From: an uncultured bacterium
GTDB lineage: Bacteria > Auribacterota > Tritonobacteria > UBA1439
Assembly (NCBI GenBank): GCA_937858775.1
Contig: CALLYX010000010.1
Location: 1 to 6,458 of the forward strand
Reading direction: 5' to 3'
DNA: 6,458 bases
The first letter of the stretch is position 1, and every line of letters begins with the position of its first letter. The notes under the pieces are model-generated. The model ran no database searches. It was not told the origin of the DNA and saw only the letters and a list, made by a program, of their open reading frames with translations. The translations under genes and the position numbers were made by a program. Positions 1-6,348 of this stretch are shown piece by piece.

Positions 1-1
1 G

Positions 2-145
2 TGCGGACTTGCGTTAGTCGCCACCCTCGCCGTCACAGCCGGCCGCTGGATCGTGCAACACGTTCCGCTGCGGATCGTTCAGCGCGTCGCGGGCCTTCTG
101 TTCATCGCGTTTGCAGTGTTCACCGCAGTGGCCACACTCGTCTAA
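2..145 (+). CDS. TMEM165/GDT1 (UPF0016) family transporter, C-terminal end
   Basis: The frame is open from the window edge and gives 47 residues before a TAA at 143-145. The piece begins with a short hydrophobic stretch (CGLALVATLAV), then a basic amphipathic link (GRWIVQHVPLRIVQRVAG), then a final hydrophobic helix (LLFIAFAVFTAVATLV) running to the stop. A G-(R/K)-x-(L/I)-x3-(V/I)P link followed by one last helix is how GDT1/TMEM165 proteins end. That family exports Mn2+ or Ca2+ across the membrane, with its catalytic E-x-G-D motifs in earlier helices that lie outside this window. The family call therefore rests on the C-terminal pattern alone. Another small polytopic membrane protein is possible. 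Confidence 0.5.
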   Translation, partial: CGLALVATLAVTAGRWIVQHVPLRIVQRVAGLLFIAFAVFTAVATLV

Positions 146-164
146 AGGTTTTCGCCTGAAACCT
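146..164 (+). terminator. possible weak hairpin after the transporter stop
   Basis: AGGTTT (146-151) and AAACCT (159-164) are perfect inverted repeats with a 7-base loop, starting directly after the TAA stop. The stem is short and AT-containing, and no T tract follows, so it is a poor intrinsic terminator. It may be chance. Confidence 0.2.
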
Positions 165-174
165 CGCTGAGACA

Positions 175-1089
175 TTGCTCGCGTACATTGTGCGGGTGGA
201 TCACCTGTCGCGCCGCTCAATGCTTGCGGCCGGTGTGGTGCTGTTGGCGGGTTGTAAGACGACTACCACCTATATGGCGACGGGCGATACCAGTCCAGAC
301 ACTTCGCCAATCGACGACACGATCACCCCTGATCGAGAGCCGTTTGACTCGATTGCAATGGTCGGCGACTCGATTACAGATGGCAGTAGCTCGGAGTTGC
401 GCGACGCACTCAACGACATGGGTATCGACGACGACGACATCGTCATTGACGGCGAGACGATGACCCGCACCTACGACCACGACGACTCCGGCAACGTGGT
501 CCGCAAGGTCGACCGCAACGGCCGCGTGACGGTTTTTGTCTACGACCCGTCCGGCCGGATGACGGAAGAGATCTGGTACACCTCGGCCGCCGACGCCGAT
601 GGCGATGTTAATCGTCTCAACACGATCACCTGGACCTACGACGAGGCTGGCAATCTGACCTCGGTCGCCGACAATTCGTCGTGCTACGTGTATGCGTACG
701 ATGCCCAGGGCCGCGTGCTCAGCCAGTCCGTTATGCCCATCGGCGGCCCGGTCACGGTTTTGACCATCGGCTACGGCGCGCGCGACGACGCTCTGCCCGT
801 CTCGCTCTCGGCGACGGTCGATGGCGTGGCCGACTTCCTCACCAGCTTCGAGTACGATTCGCAAGGTCGCGTTGTCGCGATCCGCCAGACCGGCCAGGGC
901 GGTAACGAGGTGGCGGACAAGTACGTCAGCTTCGCCTATGCCGACAGCGGCGCGCTGGAGGGCCTGGCCGTCTTCGCCGCCGTGGCGGCCGTGCTGGCTT
1001 ACGGCTGGTCCGTCCGCGCGGGCGAGGAGTGGGGCAGGGTCGAGACGGCGCTCGGCCCAGGGGGGGAGGCGGCTAGGCTCGATTACTGA
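175..1089 (+). CDS. single open frame reading through three unrelated protein pieces
   Basis: This 304-residue frame (TTG start; GTG at 190 or 196 is equally likely and gives a more normal signal peptide) has three parts. Residues 1-95 are a lipoprotein signal followed by the start of an SGNH/GDSL hydrolase. Residues 97-261 are YD repeats of the RHS type. Residues 262-304 are one hydrophobic helix and a charged tail ending at TGA 1087-1089. No known family has this order, and the SGNH domain is cut after block I, before its other catalytic blocks. No good Shine-Dalgarno precedes any start. I infer a chimeric join rather than a real fusion. If real, it would be a membrane-tethered YD-repeat lipoprotein. 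The three pieces are listed separately. Confidence 0.4.
   Translation: MLAYIVRVDHLSRRSMLAAGVVLLAGCKTTTTYMATGDTSPDTSPIDDTITPDREPFDSIAMVGDSITDGSSSELRDALNDMGIDDDDIVIDGETMTRTYDHDDSGNVVRKVDRNGRVTVFVYDPSGRMTEEIWYTSAADADGDVNRLNTITWTYDEAGNLTSVADNSSCYVYAYDAQGRVLSQSVMPIGGPVTVLTIGYGARDDALPVSLSATVDGVADFLTSFEYDSQGRVVAIRQTGQGGNEVADKYVSFAYADSGALEGLAVFAAVAAVLAYGWSVRAGEEWGRVETALGPGGEAARLDY
196..460 (+). pseudogene. SGNH/GDSL hydrolase lipoprotein, N-terminal fragment
   Basis: From the GTG at 196 the protein begins MDHLSRRS, then a hydrophobic stretch ending in the lipobox LLAGC, with the lipidated Cys at 253-255. This is a textbook signal peptidase II signal. A Thr/Asp-rich linker follows, then IAMVGDSITDGSS, which is SGNH block I with the nucleophilic Ser at 370-372. 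After it come a helix (ELRDALNDMGI) and the strand DDDIVIDGETM. SGNH enzymes are esterases, lipases or acyl/acetyl hydrolases; here the enzyme would sit on the outer face of the membrane. The Gly and Asn of blocks II and III and the C-terminal D-x-x-H are absent because the sequence changes family at about 455-470. The substrate cannot be predicted. The fragment cannot be active as it stands. Confidence 0.6.
455..470. other. suspected join 1: SGNH hydrolase to YD repeats
   Basis: Homology to an SGNH hydrolase ends after DGETM, and YD-repeat sequence begins at TRTYDHDDSGN. The reading frame happens to be preserved. The exact base cannot be fixed by eye. Confidence 0.6.
461..951 (+). pseudogene. 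YD-repeat (RHS-type) protein, internal fragment
   Basis: The fragment holds at least five YD-type units: TYDHDDSGN, VYDPSGRMT, TYDEAGNLT, AYDAQGRVL and EYDSQGRVV, plus a degenerate AYADSGAL near the end. The spacing is uneven, from about 20 to 50 residues. In RHS and related proteins these repeats form a large extracellular beta-barrel shell that encloses or carries a C-terminal toxin or adhesin domain. Such proteins usually exceed a thousand residues, so about 160 residues is only an internal piece. There is no RHS core PxxxxDPxGL motif and no toxin tip. Both ends stop at suspected joins. The wording of the repeats fits a large secreted protein of an environmental bacterium such as a planctomycete, which is a low-confidence guess. 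Confidence 0.65.
945..966. other. suspected join 2: YD repeats to membrane-protein tail
   Basis: The last YD-like unit (AYADSGAL) runs directly into the hydrophobic GLAVFAAVAAVLAY, and base composition becomes more G-rich from here on. Confidence 0.5.
952..1089 (+). pseudogene. membrane protein C-terminus, fragment
   Basis: After the YD repeats the frame changes to one clearly hydrophobic helix (GLAVFAAVAAVLAYGWSV), then a charged, Gly-rich tail ending in EAARLDY and TGA. This resembles the last transmembrane segment and cytoplasmic tail of a polytopic membrane protein. The start of its gene is not in the window. Its stop overlaps the stop of the convergent minus-strand gene by a few bases. 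Together with the G-rich base style, that suggests this piece and the minus-strand gene come from the same genome. No family can be named from 43 residues. Confidence 0.4.
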
Positions 1090-2024
1090 CCGCCGCCGCG
1101 CCCGCCCGCGGGGGCACACGGGTAGCCGTACACGTCCACGTCGCACGCGATGGGGGCGCGCGAGGAGAGGGTGAGACGAAGGCGGTGGAGGCTCCCGCGG
1201 GGCATTCGGGGCAGCCGGTACGCGTACACGCTCGTCCGCGTGAGCGTTTTCAGGTGGCGCAAGTCCCGCAGCGGGAGCGCCTCGCCGTCGAGGAGCGGGT
1301 CCCGCACGGCGACCGGTCCCGAGCTCCGGACGGCCACGCAGAGGGCGGCGTCCCCCTCGTAATCACCCGCCTCCAGCGCGCCCTCGAGCACGGCGGTCTT
1401 CGCGCCGGGGATGAACGCGGGAGTCCAGTACCGGTAGACGGGGGAGGCGGTGGGGAGGGCGAAGCCGGCCGCGCCCGTCGGAATGTCGAGCGTGCCGAGC
1501 GGCGCGCCGGAAACGCCCCGCGCCGACAGGGAGGAGACGCGCACGGCGGGCGCGAATCCGACGATCTCGAAGGGGCCCGCTCGCGCCCGCGAGGACGCCG
1601 CGGGCGGGGGCTCGATCGGCATCCCGGGCGCCTCGATCATGTACTCGAGCCCTCCCCTCCCGGCCTCTCTTTCCGCGCGCCCGGGGCGCCGGATCATCCC
1701 GTCGAACCATGCGATCCAGAATCCCTTGTCCTCCAGGAAGCAGTCGCCGCCTGCGCCGTGGATCCGCCGCGCGCATTCGGCGTAGCCGAGCCCCTCGCCG
1801 AGGACGAACCGCTCCGCCAGGGCCTTGCGGTAACGCGCGGGCATGTTCCGGATGTAAGGATGGCGCTCCCGCGCCCACGTCCTCATCGAGCGGATATTCA
1901 GCCAAAAGCCCGGCAGCCGGACGACGCCGAGGCGCGCGGTCTCGGCCCGGAAACGGAGGAGGACGGAGGTGTTCAGGGCGGCGAGGAGGGCTAGGAACGC
2001 GACGACCGCCGCGCGAGCCGCGGC
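1083..2024 (-). CDS. unrecognised membrane-anchored protein, N-terminus missing
   Basis: On the minus strand an open frame gives about 313 residues ending at TAA (plus-strand coordinates 1083-1085). It starts with a hydrophobic segment (AAVVAFLALLAALNTSVLL), which is either an N-terminal anchor or the last helix of a longer membrane protein. A Trp/Arg/Tyr-rich region follows (FWLNIRSMRTW, RHPYIRNMPARYRKAL), then GLGYAECARRIHGAGGDC and KGFWIAWFDGMIRRPG. A Pro/Ala-rich linker leads to about 190 residues with alternating strands and many Gly, Val and Leu, compatible with a beta-sandwich outside the membrane. I recognise no family and no catalytic motif. The codon pattern (GC-rich third positions) and compositional continuity make it a believable gene. 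No start codon with a ribosome site is visible, because the upstream part is replaced by murE sequence near 2010-2040. A lipid-linked glycosyltransferase with a C-terminal exported domain is one possibility, but this is speculation. Confidence 0.55.
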   Translation of the reverse strand, partial: AAARAAVVAFLALLAALNTSVLLRFRAETARLGVVRLPGFWLNIRSMRTWARERHPYIRNMPARYRKALAERFVLGEGLGYAECARRIHGAGGDCFLEDKGFWIAWFDGMIRRPGRAEREAGRGGLEYMIEAPGMPIEPPPAASSRARAGPFEIVGFAPAVRVSSLSARGVSGAPLGTLDIPTGAAGFALPTASPVYRYWTPAFIPGAKTAVLEGALEAGDYEGDAALCVAVRSSGPVAVRDPLLDGEALPLRDLRHLKTLTRTSVYAYRLPRMPRGSLHRLRLTLSSRAPIACDVDVYGYPCAPAGGRGGGQ

Positions 2025-2045
2025 CGGGAGGAGCGCCGCGCTTCT
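1990..2045. other. suspected join 3: minus-strand gene to murE
   Basis: A minus-strand coding region whose 5' end is missing meets a plus-strand murE whose 5' end is missing. Two genes running apart cannot both lack their starts without a rearrangement or misjoin. The two plausible coding stretches overlap at about 2014-2024. Confidence 0.75.
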
Positions 2046-3120
2046 CGGCAGCGTCGAGTATCTGGTCGGGGGGCGTTCGATCCCCGCGGAGCGCACGACC
2101 CCCGAGGCGCCGGCCCTCCAGGCGATGATGCGCGAGGCGGTGCGGCAGGGGTGCGGCGAGCTGCTCATGGAGGTGTCGTCTCACGCCCTGGTACAGCGCC
2201 GGGTCGACGCCGTGGCCTTCCGCACGGCGGTTTTCACCAACCTCGGCGTCGATCACCTGGATTTTCACGGGAACCGCAGCGTCTACTTCGCGGCGAAGTC
2301 GATCCTATTCAAGCTCCCCGGGCTGCACCGGGCGGTGGTGAACGCGGACGACCCCCGGGGGCGGATGCTCGCGCGGGAGATCTCCGCGCCCGTGACCTCC
2401 TACGGGCTCGGCGAGGACGCGGGGCTCCGGGCCCGGCGGATCGAGACCGGGCCGCATGGGAGCCGCTTCGAGATGGAGTTCCTCGGGACCAGGACGCCCG
2501 TCGAGCTCCCCCTCATAGGCCGGCACAACGTCTACAACGCCCTGGCCGCCGCGGGCGCCGCGTTCGCGGCCGGGGTCGGCGCGGAGACGATCGCCGCCTC
2601 GCTCGCGGCTGCGGCGCCCGTGCCCGGCCGGCTCGAGGAGGTGGCGGCGGGCCTGGCCTGCAGGGTGTTCATCGACTACGCGCACACCGAGGAGGCGCTC
2701 AGGTGCGCCCTCTCCGCCCTCCGCGGCATCTGCGCGGGGCGGCTCATTGTCGTCTTCGGCTGCGGGGGCGACCGGGACCGCACGAAGCGAAGGCCGATGG
2801 GGGAGACGGCGGCGCGCCTGGCGGACGCGGCGATCATCACCTCGGACAACCCGCGCAGGGAGGATCCGCGGAAGATCATGGCGGAGATAGCGCGCGGCTT
2901 CAACGGTCCTGGGATTCGACCGGCGGAGATCTGCGACAGGCGCGAGGCGATCGCGGCAGCCCTCGCCGGCGCGCGCGAGGGGGACGTCGTCCTCGTGGCC
3001 GGGAAGGGCCATGAGCGCACGCAGGAGATCGGGAGCACTGTCGTGCCGTTCAGCGACCGGGATGTCGTCATGGCCCTCGCGGGGAAGGCGGGCGCGCCCG
3101 CACAGGGGGGCGCTCGATAG
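2014..3120 (+). CDS. murE: UDP-MurNAc-L-Ala-D-Glu:meso-DAP ligase MurE, 5' end missing
   Basis: MurE adds the third residue to UDP-MurNAc-L-Ala-D-Glu in the cytoplasm using ATP. The 368 residues here match it from RAAAGRSAALLGSVEY onward. They include TTPEAP (2095-2112), EVSSHAL (2170-2190), FTNLGVDHLDFHGN, and AAKSILF with the lysine that is carbamylated in the family (2296-2298). Next come GRHNVYNALAA, VPGRLEEV, IDYAHTEEAL, FGCGGDRDRTKR, DNPR (2845-2856) and GKGHE (3001-3015). DNPR marks enzymes that add meso-diaminopimelate rather than lysine. The usual enzyme has about 490 residues. Roughly the first 120-135 are missing, including the UDP-binding N-terminal domain and the GTNGKTT ATP-binding loop, so this copy could not work. 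The open frame upstream of 2014 does not resemble MurE and lies antisense to the minus-strand gene. The stop is 9 bases before murF. Confidence 0.93.
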   Translation, partial: RAAAGRSAALLGSVEYLVGGRSIPAERTTPEAPALQAMMREAVRQGCGELLMEVSSHALVQRRVDAVAFRTAVFTNLGVDHLDFHGNRSVYFAAKSILFKLPGLHRAVVNADDPRGRMLAREISAPVTSYGLGEDAGLRARRIETGPHGSRFEMEFLGTRTPVELPLIGRHNVYNALAAAGAAFAAGVGAETIAASLAAAAPVPGRLEEVAAGLACRVFIDYAHTEEALRCALSALRGICAGRLIVVFGCGGDRDRTKRRPMGETAARLADAAIITSDNPRREDPRKIMAEIARGFNGPGIRPAEICDRREAIAAALAGAREGDVVLVAGKGHERTQEIGSTVVPFSDRDVVMALAGKAGAPAQGGAR

Positions 3121-3129
3121 GCGCGGCCC

Positions 3130-4617
3130 ATGGAACCGATCAGCGTGGCGGAGATCGTGGCGTCTTCGGGCGGCAGGCTCGAGGCGGGAGACGGATCCTC
3201 CGTCGTCTCGGGGGTCTGCACCGACACCCGCCGGCTCCGCCGCGGGGAACTGTTCGTCGCCATCGAGGGGGCCCGCTTCAACGGGCACGACTATATCGCC
3301 GAGGCGGTCGCGAAGGGGTGCCGCGCGGTCGTCTACGCCCGGCCGCTCGCGGGGGGCGACGCGGCGGCGTGCGGGGCCCGAGGCGTCTCGCTCGTCCGCG
3401 TCCGCGACACCCTCCGCGCGCTCGGCCTCATCGCGCGGGGCTACCGGCGCAGGTTCGACCTTCCGCTCGTCGCGGTCACCGGCTCGAACGGGAAGACCAC
3501 CACGAAGGAGATGATCCGCGCGATCGCCTCGTCGCGATTCACCGTGCACGCGAACGAGGGGACTTTCAACAACTTCGTCGGCGTCCCGATGACCATATTC
3601 GGGCTGGAGGCGCGGCACACCCTCGCCGTCCTCGAGCTGGGGATGAACGCGCGCGGCGAGATCCGGAAGCTCGCGGAGATCGCGGATCCCAGGGTGGGGG
3701 TCGTCACGAGCGTCGGCCCGGCCCATATCGAGTTCCTGGGCACGCTGGAGGGGGTCGCGGCGGCCAAGGGGGAGCTCCTGGCCGCCATGGCCGCGCGCGG
3801 CGGCGGGCCCGGCAGGACCGCGGTTCTCAACCTCGACGACCCCCGCGTGGCCGCTATGGCGGCCGGGGCGTCGAGAGCGGGCATCGAGGTGAGGACGTTC
3901 GGCCGCGCCGAGGGGGCGGACGTGAGGGCGGAGGAGGTGAGGCAGGGGCGACGGGGGATCCGCTTCCTGATGCGGCTGGGCGGGTCGGGGCGCGCGGCCC
4001 GCGTGACGTTGCCGGTCTTCGGCGTCCACAACGTCTCGAACGCCCTCGCGGCGGCGGCCGTCTGCGAGGCGCTGGGGCTCGGCGCCGAGGAGATCGCGGA
4101 AGGGCTCCGCGCGGTCCGCATGCCCCCGATGCGCATGGAGACGCTCATCCGCGGGGGCGTGACGGTCATCAACGACGCCTACAACGCGAACCCCGCGTCG
4201 ATGGCGGCCGCGATCGAGACCCTGGGCGCCGTCGCGACGGCTGGGAGGAGAATCCTGGTGATCGGCGACATGCTCGAGCTGGGCGGGGCGTCCGAGGGGG
4301 CGCACCGTGATGCCGGGACGCTCGCGGCGCGGCTGGGCATCGACCGGCTCATAGCCGTCGGGCCCCTGGGCGCTTTCGCCGCGGACGCGGCGGAATCCTC
4401 CGGGCTCCCGCCCGGGGCCGTGACGCGCTGCGCCGGGGCGCGCGAGGCGGGCGAGGTCCTGCGGGCGGAGGCGCGGAAGGGGGATTGCGTGCTCCTCAAG
4501 GCGTCCCGCGGGGTCGGCCTCGAGATGGCGCTGGAGGGTTGGGGGCGGGGCGCGAAGGGCAGCGCGGGGGGAAGGCGACGGGGGGGGCGATGCTCTACTA
4601 CCTGCTGTATCCTCTGA
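3130..4617 (+). CDS. murF: UDP-MurNAc-tripeptide:D-Ala-D-Ala ligase MurF
   Basis: MurF completes the cytoplasmic UDP-MurNAc-pentapeptide by joining D-Ala-D-Ala to the tripeptide with ATP. All three Mur-ligase domains are present. The N-terminal substrate domain (residues 1-about 110) contains CTDTRRLRRGELFVAI and GARFNGHDYI. The central ATPase has the P-loop VTGSNGKTTTKEM (116-128), NEGTFNNFVGVPMT, ELGMNARGEI (169-178), VGPAHIEFLG and FGVHNVSNALAA. The C-terminal domain has NDAYNANPASM (348-358), GDMLELG (379-385) and LKASRGVGLE (456-465). At 495 residues it is slightly longer than the usual 450-470. The excess is a Gly/Arg-rich tail after residue 470 that comes from G-rich DNA and from the overlap with the next gene. 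ATG at 3130 gives the expected N-terminus; the ribosome site is weak (AGGGGGG at 3104-3110, rather distant), so coupling to murE translation is likely. Confidence 0.96.
   Translation: MEPISVAEIVASSGGRLEAGDGSSVVSGVCTDTRRLRRGELFVAIEGARFNGHDYIAEAVAKGCRAVVYARPLAGGDAAACGARGVSLVRVRDTLRALGLIARGYRRRFDLPLVAVTGSNGKTTTKEMIRAIASSRFTVHANEGTFNNFVGVPMTIFGLEARHTLAVLELGMNARGEIRKLAEIADPRVGVVTSVGPAHIEFLGTLEGVAAAKGELLAAMAARGGGPGRTAVLNLDDPRVAAMAAGASRAGIEVRTFGRAEGADVRAEEVRQGRRGIRFLMRLGGSGRAARVTLPVFGVHNVSNALAAAAVCEALGLGAEEIAEGLRAVRMPPMRMETLIRGGVTVINDAYNANPASMAAAIETLGAVATAGRRILVIGDMLELGGASEGAHRDAGTLAARLGIDRLIAVGPLGAFAADAAESSGLPPGAVTRCAGAREAGEVLRAEARKGDCVLLKASRGVGLEMALEGWGRGAKGSAGGRRRGGRCSTTCCIL
4536..4587 (+). promoter_or_regulatory. 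G-run cluster before mraY, G-quadruplex-capable
   Basis: The coding strand carries G runs at 4536-4538, 4541-4545, 4547-4550, 4557-4559 and 4566-4571, followed by eight Gs at 4580-4587, two bases before the mraY ATG. The first five are separated by loops of 2, 1, 6 and 6 bases, which meets the usual G3+N1-7 quadruplex pattern. The run of Gs or GGGGGGAAGG may serve as a poor Shine-Dalgarno. Function is untested; in such GC-rich DNA the pattern may be a by-product of composition. Confidence 0.3.
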
Positions 4618-5687
4618 GGGAATACGCTTTCGGCTTCAACGTCGTCAGGTACATCACCTTCCGCTCGGCGGCGGCGGCGGTGACCTCCATGTTCGTCAGC
4701 GTCGCGCTCGGGCCCTGGGTCATACGGAAGATGCACGAGCTCGAGATCGGCCAGCCGGTGCGCCGCGACTGGTTCCCCCTCTTCGCCCAGCACAAGGTGA
4801 AGGAGGGGACGCCGACGATGGGCGGGGCCCTGATTCTTATCGCGGTGCTCTTCTCCTGCGCGCTGTGGGCGGACCTTTTGAACCGGTTCGTTCTCCTCTC
4901 CCTCTTCACGCTCCTTTGGCTCGGCGCGCTCGGCTTCGCGGACGACTACCTGAAGGTGGCGAAGAGGAGCCCGCGCGGGCTGGGGGCCAGGATCAAGTTC
5001 GCGGGCCAGATCGTCCTCGGCGCGTTCATCGGCTTCTACCTGCTCCACCACCCATCCACGGCGCGTTACGCGACGGAGATCAGCGTGCCGTTCTACAAGA
5101 ATCCGGTCGTGGCGGACCTGGGCATCTTCTACATCGCCTTCGCCCTCCTGGTCCTCGTCGGCTCGTCGAACGCCGTCAACCTCACGGACGGGCTCGACGG
5201 GCTGGCCGTGGGCTGCGTCATAAGCGCCGCCCTCGTTTACGCGGTGATGAGCTACGTGGCGGGTCACGCCCAGTTCTCCGCCTACCTCCAGATACGCCAT
5301 GTCCCGGGGAGCGGGGAGCTCGCCGTTTTCTGCGCGAGCGTCGTGGGGGCGGGGCTCGGCTTCCTCTGGTACAACGCGCACCCGGCCGACATCTTCATGG
5401 GCGACACCGGATCGCTCGCCCTCGGCGGGGCCGTCGGGATAGTGGCGATCCTCATAAAGAGGGAGCTCGCGCTGCTGCTGGTGGGCGGGGTGTTCGTGAT
5501 GGAGGCGGCGTCGGTCATCCTCCAGGTCGCCTCGTTCAAGCTGACCGGGAGGAGGATCTTCAGGATGTCCCCCCTGCACCACCATTTCGAGATGAAGGGA
5601 TGGTCGGAGAACAAGGTGGTGGTGCGGTTCTGGATCCTGGCGTTCATTTTCGGCCTCATAGGCCTGGGGGCGCTGAAGCTGCAGTAG
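4590..5687 (+). CDS. mraY: phospho-MurNAc-pentapeptide transferase MraY (lipid I synthesis)
   Basis: MraY transfers phospho-MurNAc-pentapeptide from UDP to undecaprenyl phosphate at the inner face of the membrane, making lipid I. The 365-residue length and the pattern of about ten hydrophobic segments are normal. Diagnostic motifs run in order: HKVKEGTPTMGG (68-79), FADDYLKV with the metal-binding Asp pair (117-123), GSSNAVNLTDGLDGLA (191-206), WYNAHPADIFMGDTGS (260-275, Asp 272 in the active site) and PLHHHFEMKGW (328-338, the His-rich loop). ATG at 4590 gives MLYYLLYPLREY, the typical N-terminus. The gene overlaps the end of murF by 28 bases in another frame, which suggests translational coupling. 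The YLQIRHVPGSGELAVFC segment recalls sequences from PVC-like bacteria; I would not assign a phylum from it. Confidence 0.97.
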   Translation: MLYYLLYPLREYAFGFNVVRYITFRSAAAAVTSMFVSVALGPWVIRKMHELEIGQPVRRDWFPLFAQHKVKEGTPTMGGALILIAVLFSCALWADLLNRFVLLSLFTLLWLGALGFADDYLKVAKRSPRGLGARIKFAGQIVLGAFIGFYLLHHPSTARYATEISVPFYKNPVVADLGIFYIAFALLVLVGSSNAVNLTDGLDGLAVGCVISAALVYAVMSYVAGHAQFSAYLQIRHVPGSGELAVFCASVVGAGLGFLWYNAHPADIFMGDTGSLALGGAVGIVAILIKRELALLLVGGVFVMEAASVILQVASFKLTGRRIFRMSPLHHHFEMKGWSENKVVVRFWILAFIFGLIGLGALKLQ

Positions 5688-5690
5688 CGG

Positions 5691-5699
5691 GGAGGGGAG
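5691..5699 (+). promoter_or_regulatory. Shine-Dalgarno-like site for murD
   Basis: GGAGGGGAG lies between the mraY stop (5685-5687) and the murD ATG at 5713, with a 13-base spacer that is longer than ideal. It supports ATG 5713 as the start and is the clearest ribosome site in the mur block. Confidence 0.45.
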
Positions 5700-5712
5700 C
5701 GCGGGCGAGATC

Positions 5713-6345
5713 ATGGCGGAGAACGAGAAGGCGGCGCGGCCGGATCTGCGCGACATGGAGGTCCTCGTCCTCGGGATCGGGGCGAGCGGGGCGGCCGCCG
5801 CGCGGCTCCTCCTGCGGGAGGGGGCGCGCGTGCGCTGCAGCGACAGCGGCTCCGGCCCGGAGACCCTCCGCGCGGCCGCCTCCCTCGAGGCGCTCGGCTG
5901 CCGCGTCGAGACGGGCGGCCACACGGAGGGGTTCGCGCGCGGCGTATCCCTCGCGGTCATCAGCCCCGGCATCGACCCGTCCATACCGGTCGCGAGGCGC
6001 CTCGCGGCGGACGGGGCGGCGCCGATCTCCGAGATCGAGCTCGCCTACGCCTTCTGTGACAGGCCGCTGATAGCGGTGACGGGAACGAACGGCAAGACGA
6101 CCACCGTCACCTTGATAGAGCGTATCCTGCGGGCGGACGGGCGCAGGGCCGAGGCGTGCGGCAACATCGGGACCCCGTTCTCGGAGTGCGTAGCGCGGCG
6201 CGGCGCAGCGGATATCTTCGTCCTGGAGGCGAGCTCCTTCCAGCTCGAGGCGGTGCGGTCGTTCAGGCCGCGGGTAGCGGTGGCCCTCAACATCTCCCCC
6301 GACCACCTCGGCCGCCATCGCACCGCCGGGGAGTACGCGGCGGCG
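5713..6345 (+). CDS. murD: UDP-MurNAc-L-Ala:D-Glu ligase MurD, 3' end missing
   Basis: MurD adds D-glutamate to UDP-MurNAc-L-alanine in the cytoplasm using ATP. The 211 recognisable residues begin with a Rossmann-like N-terminal domain (VLVLGIGASGAAAARLLL, then RCSDSGSG, then VISPGIDPSIP and ISEIELAY). The central ATPase follows with the P-loop VTGTNGKTT (6076-6102), GNIGTPF, EASSFQLE (172-179) and ALNISPDHLGRH. After GEYAAA the family expects a Lys-rich helix (AK-x-x-I-F); instead the sequence becomes unrelated at about 6346. The missing half includes the rest of the ATPase domain and the C-terminal glutamate-binding domain; the full protein should be about 440-460 residues. The plus-strand frame stays open to the window end but does not look like MurD. 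The 25-base gap after mraY and the order murE-murF-mraY-murD are those of a standard dcw operon. Confidence 0.93.
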
Positions 6346-6348
6346 CCC
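6343..6348. other. suspected join 4: murD to unrelated sequence
   Basis: MurD homology is strong through GEYAAA (codons to 6345). The next codons give PRPTKNS instead of the conserved Lys-containing helix, and base composition changes at the same point. Confidence 0.75.

Noticed and set aside
175..1089. A novel RHS-type toxin or polymorphic effector
   Set aside because: There is no RHS core cleavage motif, no toxin tip and no immunity gene. The YD repeats are an internal fragment bounded by two suspected joins.
217..1146. Minus-strand frame across the SGNH and YD-repeat region
   Set aside because: It is opposite clear lipobox, GDS and YD motifs; the translation is Arg/Val/Asp-rich and looks like a shadow.
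1185..1994. Plus-strand frame antisense to the unrecognised minus-strand gene
   Set aside because: It is very rich in Arg, Gly, Glu and Pro, lacks hydrophobic core patterns, and is less protein-like than the minus reading with its membrane helix and aromatic clusters.
2305..4305. Long minus-strand open frame across murE and murF
   Set aside because: It is antisense to two strongly conserved ligases, is Arg/Pro/Asp-rich with no domain, and is an expected effect of very high GC, where stops are rare.
4179..5984. Long minus-strand open frame across the murF end, mraY and murD start
   Set aside because: It is antisense to confident genes and has low-complexity charged composition with no motif.
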